From contig DHLZ01000055.1 in NCBI GenBank assembly GCA_002405515.1, positions 1 to 16,017 of the forward strand: a stretch of 16,017 nt of DNA, written 5' to 3'. The stretch's first letter is position 1, and every line of letters starts with the position of its first letter. Shown here piece by piece: positions 6,069-12,874 of the stretch. This DNA comes from Planctomycetaceae bacterium UBA4655. Lineage in GTDB: Bacteria > Planctomycetota > Planctomycetia > Pirellulales > UBA1268. A program made the translations under genes and the position numbers. A model generated the notes under the pieces. It saw only the letters and a list, made by a program, of their open reading frames with translations. It searched no databases and had not been told where the DNA came from.

Positions 6069-7149
6069 CCGTGGCACACAGCCGGACGGCGGCCCTGATC
6101 GCGGAAACCATGCTCGATGCGTCGGCTGCCCCCGTGCCGGCGATGTCATAGGCCGTGCCGTGGGCGACGCTCGTCCGCACGATCGGCAGGCCGAGCGTGA
6201 TGTTGACGGCGCGGTGCATGCCCAGGAGCTTCACCGGGATGTGGCCCTGGTCGTGATAGAGCGCCACGACGCCGTCGAAACGGCCGCGGCGGCACTCGAG
6301 AAAGAGCGTGTCCGCCGGCAACGGACCCGCGACGTCGATTCCCGACGCCGCGAGCGATCGAACCGCCGGCTCGACGATCCTCGTCTCCTCGTCGCCGAAG
6401 AGGCCCGACTCGCCGCCGTGGGGATTGACCGCGCAGACCGCGATCCGCGCGGGCCTCTCCAGGAATCGGTGCATGAGCCGTGAAAGCCGCTCTCCGGCCG
6501 CCACGATGCCCTCGGTCGAAATCCTCGCCACCGCGGTGCGGAGCGATTCGTGGAGCGTGACGTGAACGACGCCGAGCCCCCCGGGGGAGGCCAGCCCCGG
6601 CCCCGGCGGAAGATAGAGCATCATCGAGACGGCGGCTTCGGGCAGCCCGCAGCCGCGGGCCAGCAGCTCCGTGTGTCCGGGGACGTCGTAGCCGGCCGCC
6701 CGGAGCGCGGCCTTGTTGAGCGGACCGGTGACGATCGCGTCGGCGAACTCCCGGAGCGTGAGGTCCACGGCTCGCTCGACCGCCTCGGCGGCCGCACGGC
6801 CGCCGGCTGCGGAAGGACGGCCGGGGACGAACCGCTCCGGAGTTCGCGGCGGCGATCGTCCCGTGTCACCGGCCGGGTCGATCCGGAGGATCGTATCCGG
6901 CGACGACGGCCGCGGATCCCCGGGCTCGACCTCGACGACCGATCCTTCGCCGAGCACGCCCGCCGACGCGACGACCCGCATCCGGGCGACGGCGTGCAGC
7001 GATGCATCCCGCCATGCCTTGCGGACGATCTCAGGGCCGATGCCGGCCGGGTCGCCGCAGGTCAATAGCAGCCGCGGCAACCGCTCGGGGCAGGGCAGGG
7101 CGGGGGCGGGGGCGGGGGCGGGGAAGGGCGGTGATCCACTCGAAGGCAT
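6025..7149 (-). CDS. pdxA: 4-hydroxythreonine-4-phosphate dehydrogenase PdxA
   Basis: 374 residues. PdxA oxidises 4-phosphohydroxy-L-threonine with NAD, in the DXP-dependent pathway to pyridoxal phosphate, as a cytoplasmic metal-dependent dimer. Visible family motifs are LLTCGDPAGIGPEIV (28-42), VTGPLNKAAL (140-149), PGHTELLARGCGLPE (157-171), a metal-ligand His in VTLHESL (His200), VNPHGGESGLFGDEE (241-255), VALYHDQGHIPVKLL (295-309) and IVRTSVAHGTAYDIAG (323-338). The expected ligands His159, His200 and His299 are all present. It is longer than the usual 330 residues because of a Pro/Ala N-terminal extension encoded by a G-rich repeat and a somewhat longer middle part. The start at 7149 has GGAGCAC upstream; a longer frame to 7194 lacks such support. 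The 3' end overlaps the convergent LolA-like gene. Confidence 0.96.
   Translation of the reverse strand: MPSSGSPPFPAPAPAPALPCPERLPRLLLTCGDPAGIGPEIVRKAWRDASLHAVARMRVVASAGVLGEGSVVEVEPGDPRPSSPDTILRIDPAGDTGRSPPRTPERFVPGRPSAAGGRAAAEAVERAVDLTLREFADAIVTGPLNKAALRAAGYDVPGHTELLARGCGLPEAAVSMMLYLPPGPGLASPGGLGVVHVTLHESLRTAVARISTEGIVAAGERLSRLMHRFLERPARIAVCAVNPHGGESGLFGDEETRIVEPAVRSLAASGIDVAGPLPADTLFLECRRGRFDGVVALYHDQGHIPVKLLGMHRAVNITLGLPIVRTSVAHGTAYDIAGTGAADASSMVSAIRAAVRLCATVRGGADSRSREGSP
7087..7128 (+). repeat. G-rich hexanucleotide tract (possible G-quadruplex)
   Basis: Eight runs of three or more G are separated by one or two bases, including three consecutive gggggc units (7102-7119). It lies inside the 5' end of pdxA, with the G-rich strand as template, and encodes the PAPAPAPA stretch. 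The unit is six bases, so slippage would add or remove Pro-Ala pairs without shifting frame. Confidence 0.8.
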
Positions 7150-7285
7150 CGAGACGTGCTCCAAAAAGCTCCGACGTCGGCCGGCGAACCGCATCGCATG
7201 GCGACCGCCTTTGCCAAGAGCCTATAACGCCGGAGGCCGGAAGATAGGATTTTTTCCGGCCACACGACGAGGAGCCCCCAACGCC

Positions 7286-7831
7286 ATGCCGACCGTCTTT
7301 TCCCGCGCCGTTCTTTTCGCCCTCGCGCTGTTGGCCGCGACCGCCTGCCTCGGGCTTTGGATCGGCGACCTCCACGGCCAGCAGGATCCGGCGATCCTCC
7401 GATGGGGCACGGTCCACCGGCTCTCCGGCGTGTTCGCGGCGCTCATGACCGTGCTCGTGAACAGCATGTCGGTGACCTACTTCATCGGCACCGGGAGGTG
7501 GTGCCGGGAGGTGGTGGAAACCTACCGGCTCGACGGCGGCTTCCACGAGCGGTCGCGGTCGCTCAAACGGAAGGCCTTTCCCTGGGCGCTGGTCGGCATG
7601 CTCGCGGTGGTCGCGATCGTGGCCCTCGGGGGCGCCGCGGATCCGGCGTCCGGACGGCCGGGCACCCAGGACTGGGTGAACTTCCACCTCGTCGGCTCGC
7701 TCGTGCTCATCGGCGTCATCGGCCTCTGCTTTCAGGGGCAGCTCACGCGTATCCGCGAGCAGCAGCAGCTCATCGAAGAGGTGCTCGCCGGCGTGCGGGA
7801 AGCCCGCATGGCGCGGGGTCTCGAGGCGTGA
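7286..7831 (+). CDS. Four-helix membrane protein of unknown function
   Basis: 181 residues with four likely membrane helices at about 8-28, 45-67, 99-116 and 132-150, then a charged C-terminal helix (RIREQQQLIEEVLAGVREAR, 155-174) likely in the cytoplasm. Histidines lie at the start of helix 2 (VHRLSG, His44) and helix 4 (NFHLVGS, His134); with the conserved-looking NSMSVTYFIGTGRWCREVVE loop they could bind a cofactor or metal, but I do not recognise the family. GAGGAG at 7269-7274 lies 11 bases before the ATG. It is divergent from pdxA and converges on the ZIP transporter with 43 bases between stops. It is most likely a conserved planctomycete membrane protein; no function is assigned. Confidence 0.8.
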   Translation: MPTVFSRAVLFALALLAATACLGLWIGDLHGQQDPAILRWGTVHRLSGVFAALMTVLVNSMSVTYFIGTGRWCREVVETYRLDGGFHERSRSLKRKAFPWALVGMLAVVAIVALGGAADPASGRPGTQDWVNFHLVGSLVLIGVIGLCFQGQLTRIREQQQLIEEVLAGVREARMARGLEA

Positions 7832-7874
7832 GCCGCCCCGCTCGCCGCGGGTTCGTCCGCCGGCCGTCCGCCGA

Positions 7875-8840
7875 TCAATGCCCGCGATCGTGTTCCGCGG
7901 CGTGAGCCCGCTCGTGCATGGCGTGGGCGTGGGAGGCGTGCTCGAGCAGGGTCATGCCCCAGGCCAGCGCGATGCCGACGACGAGCGAGGCGGTGAGAAT
8001 CAGGCGGTCGTGGCTGTGGAATTCGACCTCGGGAAGGAGGTCCGCCGCGGCGATGCAGAGAAACGCCCCCGCCGCCATCGCCATCGCCGTGGCGAGGACG
8101 TCGTCGGCGCGGTCGCCGAGCAGGCCGAGCGACCAGTGAAACGCGATCGCGCCGATCGGGACGATGAGCGCGTAGAAGAAGGTGGCGGCCCGTCGCAGCC
8201 GGGGCGTCGTGCCGGCCGCGATCATGAGCGTGGCGATCATGAGCGAATCGAAGGGCTTGTGGAGCACGATCGCGAAGAACGTCGCGAAGCCGGCGAGAAG
8301 CCCGGCCCCCTGGCCGCCGTCCGCATGCACCGATGCGGCGAGGGCCGCACCGTCCACGAGGCTGTGAACCGCAAGTCCGGCGAACGCGCCGCACCACGCC
8401 CATCGGCCGGCCCTCGCCGCACGGCTGCCGGAGGCGTGCCCGTGGCCGTCGCAGGAGGCATGATCATGGCCGGAGTGATCGCCCTCGGCGGAGTGGTGGG
8501 CATGGCCGTGAAAGGCCCGCTCGAGGAGAAACATGGTGAAGAATCCCGCGAGCACCCAGCGGGCGGTGGAGTCGATGTCGCCACCGGATTCGAGGAAGGC
8601 GTGGGGCAGCAGGTGCAGAAGTGCCACGCCGAGCATCACGCCGCCCGTCATCGACAGCAGCACCTGCATCCGCCTGTGACCGAGCGCCAAGAGCGAGGCG
8701 GTTGTTCCTCCGGCGAACGACGCGGACGCGATCACCGCCAGGTAGACCGCGAGCCCGACCGCCGGGCCGGCCGCGAGGCCCACCAGCGGTGTCGCGAATG
8801 GATGCGGCGTCGAAACTGCGAGCGATGGCAAGAAGATCAT
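7875..8840 (-). CDS. ZIP-family divalent metal transporter
   Basis: 321 residues, polytopic. ZIP proteins move zinc, iron or manganese into the cytoplasm. Diagnostic motifs are HSLVDGAALAAS (159-170, the HxxxDG of helix 4) and HKPFDSL (194-200, the HKxxD of helix 5), which form the metal site of the family. TGGVMLGVALLHLLPHAF (65-82) is the typical helix 2. A His-rich cytoplasmic-type loop lies at 111-135 (HGHAHHSAEGDHSGHDH), and a second His-rich tail at 301-321 (HASHAHAMHE...HDRGH). The start at 8840 has no clear ribosome binding site, so a slightly different start is possible, although the first helix follows closely. It lies downstream of the YdjM-like gene on the same strand, 90 bases away. 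Metal specificity cannot be read from sequence. Confidence 0.93.
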   Translation of the reverse strand: MIFLPSLAVSTPHPFATPLVGLAAGPAVGLAVYLAVIASASFAGGTTASLLALGHRRMQVLLSMTGGVMLGVALLHLLPHAFLESGGDIDSTARWVLAGFFTMFLLERAFHGHAHHSAEGDHSGHDHASCDGHGHASGSRAARAGRWAWCGAFAGLAVHSLVDGAALAASVHADGGQGAGLLAGFATFFAIVLHKPFDSLMIATLMIAAGTTPRLRRAATFFYALIVPIGAIAFHWSLGLLGDRADDVLATAMAMAAGAFLCIAAADLLPEVEFHSHDRLILTASLVVGIALAWGMTLLEHASHAHAMHERAHAAEHDRGH

Positions 8841-8930
8841 GAGCGGATGGATGACGACGCGAACCGGGGAAGAGGCGAACCGGGGAGAGTGTAGCTTCTG
8901 GAGCGGCCCGGCTCGCTCGTCGAACGCCCC

Positions 8931-9647
8931 CTACCGGCGGAGCCAGGGCTGCGGCACGGTGTAAATCTGCCGCGAAGCCTGCTCCATCTGCTGACGGACG
9001 GCCGCCACCTTCTCGGTCCATGCCGCGTCGCTGGCGGCCGCGGCGCCCAGCCCGAGAACCAGCAGATACGTGAGCATGTTGGCCCACGCCGTCGGGCCGT
9101 AGAACTTCACGGCCGTTCCGAACGACTTCTTCACCTTCGGTCCGAAGAGGCCGAGCCTCACGCTCCAGATCTCGTCGAGCACCAGGTGCGAAAGGAACCC
9201 CAGGACCACGGCACTCGCCATGAAGTAGCGGTGAAGCGGATCCTGCGAGCCGAATGCGAGGAATGTCAGCTGCCCGGCGATGAGCGCGGCCGGCACGCTG
9301 TGAAACATGCCGCGGTGGACCGAGTAGGTTTCCAGAAGGTAGGCGAGCCCGAAACGGATGGCCAGGTAGAGGCCGGCCCCGACCAGGATGACCGCCTCGA
9401 GCGGCAGGCTGAACTGCTGGAACCGCTGCAGCAGCATGACCGGCACGACCGCCGCGGTGAACGCGACGCTCTCCTTGAGCGGAACGCCGGAGTCGCTGTC
9501 GAGATCGGGCATCATTCCCGCGACCGAGCAGAGGCCGGCGGCCATCACGCAGGTCACGGGCGGCAGGTCGCCGACGAAGTACGCGGCGGCACCGTAGCCG
9601 GCCCCGAGAACGGACGACGCGCTGATGTGGACGGGAAACCCGGGCAC
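8931..9647 (-). CDS. YdjM/DUF457-like membrane-bound metal-dependent hydrolase
   Basis: 238 residues from a GTG start. The family (LexA-binding inner-membrane putative hydrolase) has His/Asp clusters: here FPVHIS (His7), AGMMPDLDSDSG (43-54), YSVHRGMFHSV (108-118) and LSHLVLDEIW (152-161), embedded between hydrophobic helices. The pattern is intact, so the protein is probably functional, though the substrate of this family is not established. I chose GTG at 9647 because MPGFPVHIS fits the usual N-terminus of the family; the open frame extends up to 9809 but that part is low in hydrophobic character and resembles non-coding sequence. An AAAGAAG stretch before the GTG is a weak ribosome binding site. 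It is followed on the same strand by the ZIP gene. Confidence 0.88.
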   Translation of the reverse strand: MPGFPVHISASSVLGAGYGAAAYFVGDLPPVTCVMAAGLCSVAGMMPDLDSDSGVPLKESVAFTAAVVPVMLLQRFQQFSLPLEAVILVGAGLYLAIRFGLAYLLETYSVHRGMFHSVPAALIAGQLTFLAFGSQDPLHRYFMASAVVLGFLSHLVLDEIWSVRLGLFGPKVKKSFGTAVKFYGPTAWANMLTYLLVLGLGAAAASDAAWTEKVAAVRQQMEQASRQIYTVPQPWLRR

Positions 9648-9992
9648 GGCTGCTTCTTTGTGACGCTTCGATTCGGCGAATGTCGGGATGGGGACAGAAT
9701 CCTCCCCGTCGAAGCATCGGCCGTTGCGATCGCTCAGGCCTACCCGTCCCCTCGTCCTATCCCCTGCACCGCCGGAACGACACAGTCGACCACAGGCCGC
9801 ACAAACCACCCATCACGCCCATGTTCACAAGGCTTCCTGGGCCGATCGACCGCATCGAGACGTCGCCGCCGGCCTCGGGGGGATGCGCAAGGACGGGCGA
9901 TTGCAGCGAGCAAGCTGGCCTAGGGCGGAAGGATGGTCGCGACTAGACTCCGCCCTCGGTTTCGTGAGTCGACGACCTCGGGAGTCCTCGGC
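9648..9992. other. Divergent intergenic region, 345 bases
   Basis: This spacer separates the YdjM-like and CvpA-like genes, which are divergent, so promoters for both should lie here; I cannot pick convincing -35/-10 pairs. Apart from a small GC-rich hairpin at 9690-9707 and C-rich sequence around 9741-9765, I see no RNA gene, riboswitch or additional coding sequence. Short open frames through it have no recognisable product. Confidence 0.6.
9690..9707. repeat. Small hairpin, possibly REP-like
   Basis: gggga (9690-9694) and tcccc (9703-9707) can pair around the loop cagaatcc. The 'ggggacagaatcc' phrase resembles ends of short palindromic elements seen in many environmental genomes, but one copy in one window cannot establish a repeat family. 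Confidence 0.3.
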
Positions 9993-10865
9993 GTGCCACA
10001 GCTCGAAGGCTACGACCTGGTGATGATCGGCATCCTCGCGGGTGCGGCGCTGATCGGGTATTTCAAGGGATTCGTCTGGCAACTGGCCTGGATCGCGGGA
10101 ATCGCCGTGAGCACGTTCGCCGCGGTGCGTTTTGGCGGCATGGCAGCGCCGTTCTTCGGCCAACAGGCCCCCTGGAACAGGCTCGCGGCGATGCTCGCCA
10201 TCTATGCCGCATCCTCGGTCGTCGTCTGGCTCGTCTTTCGGCTGGTATCCGGGGCCATCAGCGCCGTCCACCTGTCGTCCTTCGACCATCAACTGGGGCT
10301 CTTGTTCGGCGCCGCGAAAGGGGCGCTTTTGTGCGTCATCGTGACCTTCTTCGCCGTGACCCTCGCGCCGGGCTATCGCGACCAGATCGTCAACAGCCGC
10401 AGCGGAAGGCTTGTCGCGGAGCTCATCGTGAAGGCCGACGCGGTTCTCCCGAAGGACATCCATGACGTCGTGGACCCGTTCGTGAAGCAGTTCGAGCAGC
10501 AGATGGCCGCCCCGGGCGGACTGCCTCTGCCACCGGGTGCCGCGAACGGCCAGGGACAGCCTTCCCCCTTGGCCGCCATGTGGGAGAGCGTGGCCTCCGT
10601 CGCCGGGTGGGTCGGAAACGACCAGGCCGCGGTGGCGGTGCCCGGGGCTGCGGTCGCGGGTCAGACGCCGCGAACGGAGCAGGGGAATGCGGCTCCGTCC
10701 GCCGTCCGTCCGGCAGGAGGCCCGCTGCCGCGAGGGTCATCCTGGTTCGTGCCTCCACCGACGCCTCCCATGACCACCGCGGCCCCGAATCAGCCAGCAC
10801 TGGGTCAGCCAGCGCCGTTTCCGATCGGCGCCCAGACTCCGCTGCCCATGCCGCGTCGCCAGTAG
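9993..10865 (+). CDS. CvpA-family membrane protein with long Pro-rich tail
   Basis: 290 residues from GTG at 9993, preceded by GGGAG with eight bases between. The first 130 residues match the CvpA (colicin V production) fold: GYDLVMIGILAGAALIGYFKGFVWQLAWIAGI, then a helix around AMLAIYAASSVVVWLVFRLVSG, then FDHQLGLLFGAAKGALLCVIVTFF, where the LG..FG..KG pattern is characteristic. Four membrane helices are expected. The tail from about 170 to 290 is low complexity (Pro, Ala, Gly, Gln; GLPLPPGAANGQGQP) and is well beyond the usual 160-residue family length. CvpA-like proteins are linked to envelope integrity in other bacteria; a precise role is not established. An in-frame ATG at 9933 is possible but has no good ribosome binding site. 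Confidence 0.87.
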   Translation: MPQLEGYDLVMIGILAGAALIGYFKGFVWQLAWIAGIAVSTFAAVRFGGMAAPFFGQQAPWNRLAAMLAIYAASSVVVWLVFRLVSGAISAVHLSSFDHQLGLLFGAAKGALLCVIVTFFAVTLAPGYRDQIVNSRSGRLVAELIVKADAVLPKDIHDVVDPFVKQFEQQMAAPGGLPLPPGAANGQGQPSPLAAMWESVASVAGWVGNDQAAVAVPGAAVAGQTPRTEQGNAAPSAVRPAGGPLPRGSSWFVPPPTPPMTTAAPNQPALGQPAPFPIGAQTPLPMPRRQ

Positions 10866-10892
10866 CGACACGCCGGCGCGATTCCTCGCGAT

Positions 10893-10985
10893 GGGAAATT
10901 CCCGGGATGTTCGTCCCCGGCGAGACGGGCGGACGGGCAGGGCGCCGACGGCGGTTTCTCCCGGGAAACCAGGGACCGAAACCGG
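10893..10985 (+). repeat. Inverted repeats ahead of the accessory module
   Basis: Between the CvpA gene and the small coupled gene are gggaa-a-ttccc (10893-10903) and a hairpin ggtttc/gaaacc (10953-10958 with 10965-10970). The arm cggtttc (10952-10958) can pair alternatively with gaaaccg at 10978-10984, so two mutually exclusive stems are possible. No T-run follows, so this is not a standard terminator. Function is unknown. Confidence 0.45.
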
Positions 10986-11039
10986 ACATAAGAGACATTA
11001 TCGGACGTTGGGGAGAGGGGCGTTTTCGGGGCGTCCGCT

Positions 11040-11339
11040 ATGCTTGCGGTCATGCCGTCGCTCCCCTCCGCCGCCGCCACAGAGAGTCTTCGCGACCTCC
11101 AACGCGAGATCTGGCTGGCAAAGATCGCCCGCGCCAAGGCCATGACACCAGACGAGCGGTTGGCGGAAACGGTGGCGCTGACCACCCAGGCTTTCGCGCG
11201 GATGCATGCCGCGGCGCTGGCCGACCTTGGCACGAGCGATCCTGAAGCCGGCTGGGCTGAAGTCCGGCGCCGGCTCGAGCGGATCCGCGCTGCCCGCGAC
11301 GCCGGCCGGTTCGTGACCGAACTCCCGGCCGTCCGATGA
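11040..11339 (+). CDS. Small helical protein coupled to a nucleotidyltransferase (candidate antitoxin)
   Basis: 99 residues from ATG at 11040, or 95 from ATG at 11052; neither has a clear ribosome binding site. The protein is mainly helical and charged: SLRDLQREIWLAKIARAKAM, TPDERLAETVALTTQAFARM and WAEVRRRLERIRAARDAGR. The pattern 'helix, then (M/L)(T/S)P(D/E)ERL, then a C-terminal Arg-rich helix' is one I associate with small proteins encoded immediately before AbiEii-like nucleotidyltransferases in Planctomycetota and cyanobacteria. It has no DNA-binding motif that I can recognise. Its TGA overlaps the next ATG as ATGA (11336-11339), so the pair is translationally coupled. An antitoxin role is inferred from this arrangement only. 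Confidence 0.75.
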   Translation: MLAVMPSLPSAAATESLRDLQREIWLAKIARAKAMTPDERLAETVALTTQAFARMHAAALADLGTSDPEAGWAEVRRRLERIRAARDAGRFVTELPAVR

Positions 11340-11899
11340 CGATCGACGAGTTGGCCGCCGTCGTCGCCGACGCCTGCCTGGCCGAGTGCGTGCCGCACAT
11401 GTTCACGGGGGCGCTGGCGACGGGCCTCTACGGCAGCCCCCGGTCGACGGCCGATGTGGATGTCGTCGTGGACGTGGCCGACCCGACCGCCATGCCGCGG
11501 CTCGTGGCCCGCCTCGCGACTGTCGCCACCTTCGATGCCCAGGTGCAGTTCGACACGCTCACATTCGGCAGGCGTCGAATCGGCACGACCCGCAGCCAGC
11601 CGCCGTTGCTCGTGGAGTTGTTCACGCTCTTCGACGACCCGTTCGTGCGGGAGCAATTCGCCCGGCGCCGCGAGCGATTCATGGCCACGGTCGGCAGATC
11701 GGTGTCGGTGCCAACTCCGGAAGACGTGATCGTGCAGAAGCTGCGCTGGGCTCGCGGCAAGGATCTCGACGATGCCCGCGATGTGCTGGCCGTTCAGGGC
11801 GTCGCCCAGCTCGACATGCCGTACGTGCGGCGCTGGTGCGAACGACATGGCACAATTCCCGCTCTGGATGAGATCGTGGCCATGGTCCGCGAACCGTGA
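11336..11899 (+). CDS. AbiEii-like nucleotidyltransferase (candidate toxin)
   Basis: 187 residues. The N-terminal half has the nucleotidyltransferase signature FTGALATGLYGSPRSTADVD (23-42), with the Gly-Ser pair at 33-34 and the metal-binding Asp pair at 40 and 42, then LLVELFTLFD (91-100), which can supply the third acidic residue. VPTPEDVIVQKLRWARGKDL (125-144) followed by DDARDVLA is the usual continuation in AbiEii/AbiGii and DUF6036-type proteins. Members of this superfamily can transfer nucleotides to tRNA or proteins and act as toxins in abortive infection, but many are uncharacterised. It is coupled to the small gene before it and lies ten bases ahead of a truncated MazG gene. The enzyme-family call is good; toxin activity is an inference. 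Confidence 0.85.
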   Translation: MTIDELAAVVADACLAECVPHMFTGALATGLYGSPRSTADVDVVVDVADPTAMPRLVARLATVATFDAQVQFDTLTFGRRRIGTTRSQPPLLVELFTLFDDPFVREQFARRRERFMATVGRSVSVPTPEDVIVQKLRWARGKDLDDARDVLAVQGVAQLDMPYVRRWCERHGTIPALDEIVAMVREP

Positions 11900-11909
11900 G
11901 ACGTTTCCG

Positions 11910-12113
11910 ATGAAACAGACGCCCGCCACGCTTGCCGCCCTCGTGGACGCCGTTCGCCGGTTTCGGGATGATCGCGACTGGGCGCAGTTTCACACGCCCA
12001 AGAACCTGGCCGCGACCATCGCCATCGAGGCGGCCGAACTCCAGGAGCGGTTTCTCTGGAAGACCGACTCCGAGGTCAATTGGGGGCGGGGAAGTTCTTC
12101 TGGCAACTGGTGA
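11910..12113 (+). pseudogene. Truncated MazG-like nucleotide pyrophosphohydrolase
   Basis: The 67-residue frame begins as a typical small MazG: ALVDAVRRFRDDRDWAQFHTPKNLAATIAIEAAELQERFLWKT, which covers the first helices and the EAxEL part of the metal/substrate site. Homologues normally continue for about 50 more residues with a second acidic helix (EELADV-type) and a C-terminal KYP segment; here the frame turns into GC-rich, unrelated sequence after TDSEV (about 12075) and stops at 12111-12113. No continuation is recognisable in the other two frames. MazG proteins hydrolyse nucleoside triphosphates, and without the second helix this product is unlikely to be active. It follows the nucleotidyltransferase by ten bases. 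The remaining sequence to 12229 holds no recognisable gene. Confidence 0.75.
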
Positions 12114-12229
12114 TCCTCGACGTCGCCTCTCGTCGTCACGCCGGCCCATGAACTGCTCGGCGGCCTGCTGCGGCCGATGGCTGGCCAGCCGAGGCACGGC
12201 ATGCTTGGAGGTTTTGGAGTACCAGGGGA

Positions 12230-12517
12230 TCACGCCGACGATGGACGTGGCCGCTCGACCAGCCGGCCGGTGATGTATTTGTGCAAGATGCTCGAGATGA
12301 AGGTCTGATACGGAATCCCTTCCTCAACGGCCGCTTTCTGCAGGTGAGAAAGATCACGGGCGGTGATCCGGATGTTCACGCGCTTGTCCTTCCGCACGGT
12401 CGCCCGTGCGGCCGCTTGAAATCGAGCCAGGTCTTTGGCCGCAGTTGTGGGCCGCTTCCAGTCTCCCCGTTCCACAGATGCCAACAGCCGGGCTTCATCA
12501 CGATCGAGTTTTTTCAT
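12230..12517 (-). CDS. CopG/BrnA-like ribbon-helix-helix antitoxin
   Basis: 95 residues. The C-terminal half, RVNIRITARDLSHLQKAAVE followed by EGIPYQTFISSILHKYITGRL, is a typical ribbon-helix-helix antitoxin: strand (VNIRI), helix (DLSHLQKAAVEEG), turn, helix (YQTFISSILHKYI). The N-terminal MKKLDRDEARLLASVERGDWK and the ARATVRKDKR linker are also characteristic of this antitoxin group. Such proteins neutralise the partner toxin and, with it, repress the shared promoter. The ATG overlaps the toxin's TGA (ATGA at 12514-12517), giving toxin-first order as in BrnTA systems. The palindrome upstream of the toxin is the expected operator. Confidence 0.88.
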   Translation of the reverse strand: MKKLDRDEARLLASVERGDWKRPTTAAKDLARFQAAARATVRKDKRVNIRITARDLSHLQKAAVEEGIPYQTFISSILHKYITGRLVERPRPSSA

Positions 12518-12792
12518 TGTCTGCCTCCCAAATAACGTTTTGTCATTTTCCTGCTGGGGATGATCGTCTTCAGGAACAGTACGTCGCCATCTGCCACGAA
12601 CGGAACGACGAAGGCGTAGCCATCGATGTCCACGATCAAGATCCGCTGGCCTGGGTAGGCTCCTGGATTTGGATGATCGAGCACGTCAAGCAGTCCACCG
12701 GCCGCCATGTGGAAAACCACATCCTCGAATGAAACGCCTCGTTCCCCTTTGAGCACCTGGCTTTTGTCATCATTCCAATCGAACTGCGGCAT
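12514..12792 (-). CDS. BrnT-like (DUF497-type) toxin
   Basis: 92 residues. It opens with FDWNDDKSQVLKGERGVSFE, the N-terminal phrase of BrnT/DUF497 proteins, followed by DVVFHMAAGGLLDVLDHPNP, the strand-rich IDGYAFVVPFV and the C-terminal FLKTIIPSRKMTKRYLGG. BrnT toxins have a RelE-like fold and act as ribonucleases that reduce translation; this one is assigned by sequence pattern only and is somewhat divergent from the Brucella protein. It is the first gene of a two-gene operon with the antitoxin. No ribosome binding site precedes the ATG at 12792, which agrees with a leaderless transcript from the promoter just upstream. Base composition is well below that of neighbouring genes (31 G+C of 60 in 12541-12600), suggesting transfer. 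Confidence 0.85.
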   Translation of the reverse strand: MPQFDWNDDKSQVLKGERGVSFEDVVFHMAAGGLLDVLDHPNPGAYPGQRILIVDIDGYAFVVPFVADGDVLFLKTIIPSRKMTKRYLGGRQ

Positions 12793-12798
12793 CAGAGC

Positions 12799-12828
12799 AT
12801 ATTACACACAATGTGTGCATTTCGGCAA
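12799..12828 (-). promoter_or_regulatory. Promoter with operator palindrome for the toxin-antitoxin operon
   Basis: Reading the minus strand, TTGCCG (12823-12828) is a -35-like box and TAATAT (12799-12804) a -10-like box with an 18-base spacer. Within the spacer is cacaca-a-tgtgtg (12805-12817), a perfect 6+1+6 inverted repeat suited to a ribbon-helix-helix dimer. A transcript start five to nine bases past the -10 would fall at or next to the toxin ATG (12792), so the message would be leaderless or nearly so. Confidence 0.7.
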
Positions 12829-12874
12829 CACTCCGGGAAACGCATTGTGCGGCGCTGAGATGGTTGACCTCGCA

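Noticed and set aside
7102..7119. Phase-variable repeat switching pdxA on and off
   Set aside because: The unit is six bases, so length changes keep the reading frame; at most the Pro-Ala linker length varies.
8464..9717. Minus-strand frame of 417 codons across the ZIP and YdjM-like genes
   Set aside because: Runs in a shifted phase through two genes with intact metal-binding motifs; its own translation has no recognisable features.
10953..10970. Terminator after the CvpA-like gene
   Set aside because: A short six-base stem with no following T-run on the plus strand.
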